The notes under the pieces: model-generated
What the model was told of the DNA's origin: nothing
The model's database searches: none
Seen by the model: the letters and a program-made list of their open reading frames with translations, nothing else
Assembly: GCA_021784975.1 (NCBI GenBank)
Contig: JAJYGU010000393.1
Coordinates: forward strand, 1 to 9,319
Direction: 5' to 3'
Length of the DNA stretch: 9,319 nt
Origin: Planctomycetota bacterium
GTDB taxonomy: Bacteria; Planctomycetota; Planctomycetia; Pirellulales; Thermoguttaceae
Shown here: in pieces, positions 5,869 to 9,319 of the stretch
How the letters are laid out: every line of letters starts with the position of its first letter
Position numbering within the stretch: position 1 is the first letter of the stretch
Made by a program: the position numbers and the translations under genes

Positions 5869-6816
5869 ATGGTTAGGACTCATATTCCGCAGTCTTACCG
5901 CGAAAACCTCGTCGTCGTCGGGCTGGGCGAAGTTCTTTGGGACCTGCTGCCCGGCGGCAAGAAGTTTGGCGGGGCGCCGGCCAATTTCGCCTATCACGCC
6001 AAGGCCCTTGGGGCCGAAGCCTACGTCGTCAGTTGCGTGGGCGCCGACGCTTTGGGCAGCGAAATCCTGAGCGAACTGGACGCCTTGAGGCTCAATCGCG
6101 ACTACGTGGCGGTGGACGCCGAGCATCCCACCGGCACAGTATCGGTGGAGCTCGATGCTGGCGGCAAACCGACCTACATCATCCACCAAAACGTCGCCTG
6201 GGATTTCCTTCGACTTCAGGCGGAAATGGTCGGTCTGGCCCAACGGGCCGACGCCGTCTGCTTCGGCTCGCTGGCGCAGCGGTCGGCCATGTCGCGAGCG
6301 GCAATTCGTGATTTCGTCACCGCCACCCGCCCGGATTGCCTGCGGATCTTCGATATCAACCTGCGGCAGCACTACTTCGACGCCGATACGATCATAGCCA
6401 GTCTGCAGTGGGCAACCGTGCTGAAACTCAACGACGAGGAATTGCCGGTGGTGGCTCGGCTGCTGTCGATCGAGGGCACCGACAAGGAGATGCTGAGCAC
6501 GCTTTGCCGGCGATTCAACCTGGGGCTCATCGCCTTAACCATGGGCGGCCAAGGGGCGATGTTGTTTTCGCCCGAAGCATGTGCGGTTCAGCCGGGCTTG
6601 CCGGTGGAAGTGGCCGACACGGTGGGGGCCGGCGACGCCTTCACCGCCGCCTTGGCTGTGGGGCTGTTGCAGGGGCGCGACCTCGATGCGATCAACCGCC
6701 ACGCCAACCGCGTGGCGTGCTACGTGTGCGGCCAACCGGGGGCCACGCCGCCCATGCCGCCAGGGTTGATCGGGACGAAGGGGACAGGCACCGTTTTCGC
6801 CGACGGCGCTCCCTAG
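5869..6816 (+). CDS. PfkB-family carbohydrate kinase (fructokinase-like)
   Basis: A ribokinase-fold sugar kinase that transfers phosphate from ATP to a sugar hydroxyl in the cytoplasm. From the ATG at 5869 the product has 315 residues, normal for the family. GLGEVLWDLLPGG (18-30) and the first PfkB signature GGAPANFAYH (34-43) form the substrate side. DINLRQHYF (162-170) and LKLNDEE (185-191) are typical of bacterial fructokinase-like members. The second signature DTVGAGDAFTAAL (250-262) carries the catalytic base D256 and the anion hole. Substrate is probably fructose or a related sugar, but sequence alone does not settle it. A TTG at 5854 is an alternative start; neither start has a clear Shine-Dalgarno. 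The last 11 residues (305-315) are encoded by the left arm and loop of the inverted repeat at 6780-6856. Confidence 0.9.
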   Translation: MVRTHIPQSYRENLVVVGLGEVLWDLLPGGKKFGGAPANFAYHAKALGAEAYVVSCVGADALGSEILSELDALRLNRDYVAVDAEHPTGTVSVELDAGGKPTYIIHQNVAWDFLRLQAEMVGLAQRADAVCFGSLAQRSAMSRAAIRDFVTATRPDCLRIFDINLRQHYFDADTIIASLQWATVLKLNDEELPVVARLLSIEGTDKEMLSTLCRRFNLGLIALTMGGQGAMLFSPEACAVQPGLPVEVADTVGAGDAFTAALAVGLLQGRDLDAINRHANRVACYVCGQPGATPPMPPGLIGTKGTGTVFADGAP

Positions 6817-6856
6817 CCGTGGTCTGTCGAAGGCGGCGAAAACGGAGCCAGTCCCC
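6780..6856. repeat. Long imperfect inverted repeat (23-bp arms) enclosing the sugar-kinase stop codon
   Basis: The left arm 6780-6802 and right arm 6834-6856 are reverse complements at 21 of 23 positions; both mismatches are A opposite A, at 6786/6850 and 6790/6846. The 31-nt middle holds a further stem, ACGGC (6803-6807) with GCCGT (6816-6820), and the kinase stop TAG (6814-6816) lies in and beside that loop. Read as RNA it would fold into a very stable branched hairpin and could end the kinase transcript or protect its 3' end. There is no T-run. The symmetry suggests a palindromic repeat unit inserted at the gene end. Confidence 0.8.
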
Positions 6857-6885
6857 GGCTGTGGGCTAATGTGCGACGCTCGAAG

Positions 6886-6902
6886 GCGGGCGAGACGCCC
6901 GC
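6886..6902. terminator. Perfect 7-bp GC hairpin between convergent genes (possible bidirectional terminator or repeat)
   Basis: GCGGGCG (6886-6892), loop AGA, CGCCCGC (6896-6902). It lies 70 bp past the kinase stop and 33 bp past the flippase stop, the position expected of a shared terminator. It lacks a T-tract on either side, so a Rho-independent mechanism is doubtful. The flanking CGCGCTCCC (6900-6908) is the reverse complement of part of the element at 4934-4986, which favours a dispersed repeat. Confidence 0.5.
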
Positions 6903-6934
6903 GCTCCCCCTGGGCCGACCGATCCAAGCGTGCT

Positions 6935-8479
6935 TCACGGGTTGGTGGGCGGACTAGCTTGCGGCCACCATCGGTCGCTTCGCAGTCGCTCCCGGTAGGC
7001 GGACAGAGCTTGAACCACTCGCCGCTTCTCGTCGGCCGAGAAGATTCGCTCGGCGCGGACGGCGTCCAGCGCCACCATCACTACGGCGATTCCCGAGATC
7101 CAGGGTCCCAGACAGAGCAGGACGGGCAGCGCCAGGATTAGCTTGGCCCCGCCGTCGAGCCGGAATCCCAAGCGGCGATTGAACAGACAGATCAGGGCCA
7201 GCGAAAGCCCGTTGGCGGCGGCGGTGGCCAGCACCGCCCCTTCCAGGCCCAACCGCGGCAAAAGCAGCAGGTTCAGCCCGATGTTCACCAGCAGCCCGGC
7301 CAGCAAGGCCGCGCTGGTGAGCCGGGCGTGCTCGGCGCACAACAAGTAGTCGTGCACGATGAACACCAGCCCGAACCAGATGGAATAGGTTAGCGTCCAC
7401 GGCAGCACCGCCTGGCCGCCGGGGAACTTGCCGCGAAAGGCCACCTCGAACAACAGCGGGGCGGCCGCCAGCACGACCACCGCCGCTGCGAACATCGCCA
7501 GCCCGCTGAGCTTGATGAAAAGCTGCAAGCGGGTGGCCACTTCGCCGCGGCGGCCGGTCTCCCAGTCGTGGCTCAAGTGGGGCAGGACCATAGTTCCCAG
7601 CATGGTCGCCAGCGAGACCAGCAGCACGGGCACCACGCGGGAACTGTGGTAATTGCCGATCACGTTCATCACTTCGGCCTCAGGAATGGTCGAGAAATGC
7701 ACGATCATGTAGCGGTCGAGCACCCCGAAGACATTGGTCATCACGTTGCCCAACAACATCCAGCCGGCGAAGGGGAGCATTTTGGCCCACAAGGCGCCGT
7801 GGGGGATCGGCTCCACCGCCCGCGGCGCCGCCTGCCACACGCGATATAACGACCGGATCGCCCAAAGCACCGCCAGCAAACACGATCCGCCGTAGGCGAT
7901 CAGCACGCTCCGGGCGGAACAACTCCAGCCCACCAGCAAACCGACCCCGAGCAGGGCGAATGCCAGGCTGTTGACCAGTTGCAGGACCGAGGCCAAGCGC
8001 ACCTGCCGCAAGGCGGTGAACAATTCGATGAGGAAGTTGTAGGCGATCACCGTCGTCAAGCAGATGGTCGCCACGGCGACTAGCTGCACTTCGTCGCGGC
8101 TGCCGAACACCAAGGCTGAGAACCAATCCCTCCCCAGGAAAATGGCCGTCAAGGCGGCCGCCGCCAACAGGCCGCAGCCCACCATGGTCCGCCGCAGGAA
8201 GGTCCGCAGTTGACCCTGCAACCGGTAGTATTCCAGGTAACGGCCAAAGGCGCCGGGAATGGAGAGCGCGCAGACCGGGGCCGCCAGCAGCAGAAAGCTG
8301 AAGGCCATATCCCACAGACCCAGTTGCTGGGGATCCAGCCAGCGGCAGAACAACACCGCCCGCAGGAAGCCCACCAGCCGCTGCACGACGGTCAACACCA
8401 ACAGCATCAGCACACTATCGGTGAGCGTGTCGGTGCGGAGCCAACCGCCGGGACTGGAAGATTCGGGATCGTCAAACAT
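6935..8479 (-). CDS. Wzx-like polysaccharide flippase (oligosaccharide export membrane protein)
   Basis: The 514-residue product is hydrophobic throughout, with about 12-14 membrane segments (for example 23-40, 58-75, 99-116, 131-153, 166-184, 193-208, 282-300, 322-344, 360-380, 388-407, 410-432, 446-475). It has a basic cytoplasmic tail from about 481. Length and layout fit the polysaccharide biosynthesis/MATE-like Wzx family, which flips lipid-linked oligosaccharide units across the inner membrane. There are no catalytic residues to check, so the call rests on topology, general sequence character (such as QRLVGFLRAVLFCRWLDP near 33-50) and the neighbour. I chose the ATG at 8479, which overlaps the deacetylase stop by 8 bp and implies translational coupling. 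A TTG at 8518 would add 13 residues but overlap by 47 bp. No clear Shine-Dalgarno is seen for either. Confidence 0.87.
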   Translation of the reverse strand: MFDDPESSSPGGWLRTDTLTDSVLMLLVLTVVQRLVGFLRAVLFCRWLDPQQLGLWDMAFSFLLLAAPVCALSIPGAFGRYLEYYRLQGQLRTFLRRTMVGCGLLAAAALTAIFLGRDWFSALVFGSRDEVQLVAVATICLTTVIAYNFLIELFTALRQVRLASVLQLVNSLAFALLGVGLLVGWSCSARSVLIAYGGSCLLAVLWAIRSLYRVWQAAPRAVEPIPHGALWAKMLPFAGWMLLGNVMTNVFGVLDRYMIVHFSTIPEAEVMNVIGNYHSSRVVPVLLVSLATMLGTMVLPHLSHDWETGRRGEVATRLQLFIKLSGLAMFAAAVVVLAAAPLLFEVAFRGKFPGGQAVLPWTLTYSIWFGLVFIVHDYLLCAEHARLTSAALLAGLLVNIGLNLLLLPRLGLEGAVLATAAANGLSLALICLFNRRLGFRLDGGAKLILALPVLLCLGPWISGIAVVMVALDAVRAERIFSADEKRRVVQALSAYRERLRSDRWWPQASPPTNP

Positions 8480-9319
8480 CAGGGACGCAACCGACTGGTT
8501 TCTTCTCTTCGTAAACAAACGTCGGCGAGCGGCCTCTCCACGGGTCGGGGGTGACTCGGTTTTTGAGGCTGATGAGGTTGTCGTCGACCGGGATTCGTCG
8601 CAGATGGAAGGCGTCGTCGCCGGGGTGGTTCATGCCGCCGAAGGCCGAACAAACGCCGGCGTAGCCCGCCTGCCGCGCCAACTCAAAGGCCGCCGGCGGC
8701 AAGTGGGCCGGCTGGCCGTAGGGAAAGGCGAAGTAGCGTACTCGCCGGCCGATGGCCGCCTGCAGCTCTTCGCCGGCATTGACGACTTCGTACCCGAGCA
8801 GCCGCGGATCGCTGATCGCCCCCAGATCGATGTGGGTGTAGGCGTGCGAGCCGATCTCAATACCGGCGGCCGCCATCGCGCGGAGCTGCTCCAGGGAGTT
8901 CGGCAAGAAACGGTTGCCCATCACCAGATCGTGCGAGAAGGGCTCCTGCGTTCGAACGTTGTGCAGGGTGACAAAATACGTGCACGGGATCCGCTCCTTG
9001 ACCAACAGGGGAATCGCCTCGCGGCAGTTGTCGGCATAGCCGTCGTCGAAGGTAATGCTCACACAAGTTTCGCTGTTGAAACCGTGGCGAATCCGCTGCT
9101 GTGTCTCATCCAGCGAGATCAAGTGAAACCGCTCCGACAACCACTGGATCTGCCGCCGGAAGGTGCGGGTCGAAGTGGTCCAGGGGTTGGCGCGGTCGTC
9201 GGCAATGCGGTGGTAGTAGAGCACGACCAGCGGCACCTGGTCCCGCGACGCCTCCCGCCAATAGCGGCACGCCCGCGCGGGATACGTCCCGTGGTAATAA
9301 AGCTGCAACAGGAGTTGCT
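8472..9319 (-). CDS. Polysaccharide deacetylase (NodB domain), 5' end outside window
   Basis: A carbohydrate esterase 4 type enzyme that removes N- or O-acetyl groups from a polysaccharide, using a divalent metal. Residues are counted from a TTG at 9308. Motif 1 is TFDDGYADN (86-94), with the base and metal aspartates D88 and D89. Motif 2 is SHAYTHIDL (154-162), with the two metal histidines H155 and H159. Motif 3 is RYFAFPYG (191-198). YYHRI (31-35) before the NodB domain and LRRIPVDDN (236-244) near the end are typical of exopolysaccharide-cluster deacetylases. No signal peptide is visible in the part present. The frame stays open to the right edge (QLL before residue 1), so the true start probably lies upstream. 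It overlaps the flippase by 8 bp, indicating one operon for surface polysaccharide modification and export. The exact substrate is unknown. Confidence 0.92.
   Translation of the reverse strand, partial: QLLLQLYYHGTYPARACRYWREASRDQVPLVVLYYHRIADDRANPWTTSTRTFRRQIQWLSERFHLISLDETQQRIRHGFNSETCVSITFDDGYADNCREAIPLLVKERIPCTYFVTLHNVRTQEPFSHDLVMGNRFLPNSLEQLRAMAAAGIEIGSHAYTHIDLGAISDPRLLGYEVVNAGEELQAAIGRRVRYFAFPYGQPAHLPPAAFELARQAGYAGVCSAFGGMNHPGDDAFHLRRIPVDDNLISLKNRVTPDPWRGRSPTFVYEEKKPVGCVPDV

Noticed and set aside
7680..8315. Long alternative minus-strand frame inside the flippase gene
   Set aside because: It is out of frame with a gene showing clear multi-pass membrane character, and its translation is G/R/P-rich without motifs.

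Overview
The window is a GC-rich (about 60 % or more by eye) stretch of bacterial chromosome with ordinary gene density. It carries eight protein-coding genes, two of them cut by the window edges, and no tRNA, rRNA, CRISPR array or transposase gene that I can see. The style of the genes and the hairpin and heptad repeats between them suggest a planctomycete, perhaps of the Pirellulales. A DksA/TraR-type gene next to lspA, a pairing I also remember from Chlamydia, fits the wider PVC group. The taxonomic call is inference from memory.

Layout. (1) 1-1798, minus: a membrane-anchored GGDEF-EAL cyclic-di-GMP protein, C-terminus cut by the window edge. (2) 1799-2062: a 264-bp spacer with two clear dyads. 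(3) 2063-4329, minus: threonine synthase followed by dapB, a short aspartate-family amino-acid operon with a 47-bp gap made largely of a heptad repeat. (4) 4330-4533: divergent promoter region with a near-consensus sigma-70-type promoter facing right. (5) 4534-5650, plus: a DksA/TraR zinc-finger regulator and lspA (signal peptidase II), separated by a palindromic element. (6) 5869-6816, plus: a PfkB-family sugar kinase. (7) 6817-6934: a convergent spacer packed with inverted repeats. (8) 6935-9319, minus: a polysaccharide deacetylase (5' end outside the window) and a Wzx-like polysaccharide flippase, overlapping by 8 bp, which look like the end of an exopolysaccharide cluster.

How the genes fit together. 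ThrC and DapB draw on the same aspartate-semialdehyde branch point, towards threonine and towards diaminopimelate/lysine. The deacetylase and flippase belong to surface polysaccharide modification and export. LspA matures lipoproteins. The c-di-GMP protein may influence surface or biofilm behaviour, but nothing in the sequence links it directly to the polysaccharide genes.

The most notable feature is not a new enzyme system but the repeats. At three genes (thrC, lspA and the PfkB kinase) the last codons and the stop lie inside a repeat or palindrome, so repeat sequence has become the C-terminal tail of the protein. I found no convincing undescribed multi-gene system.
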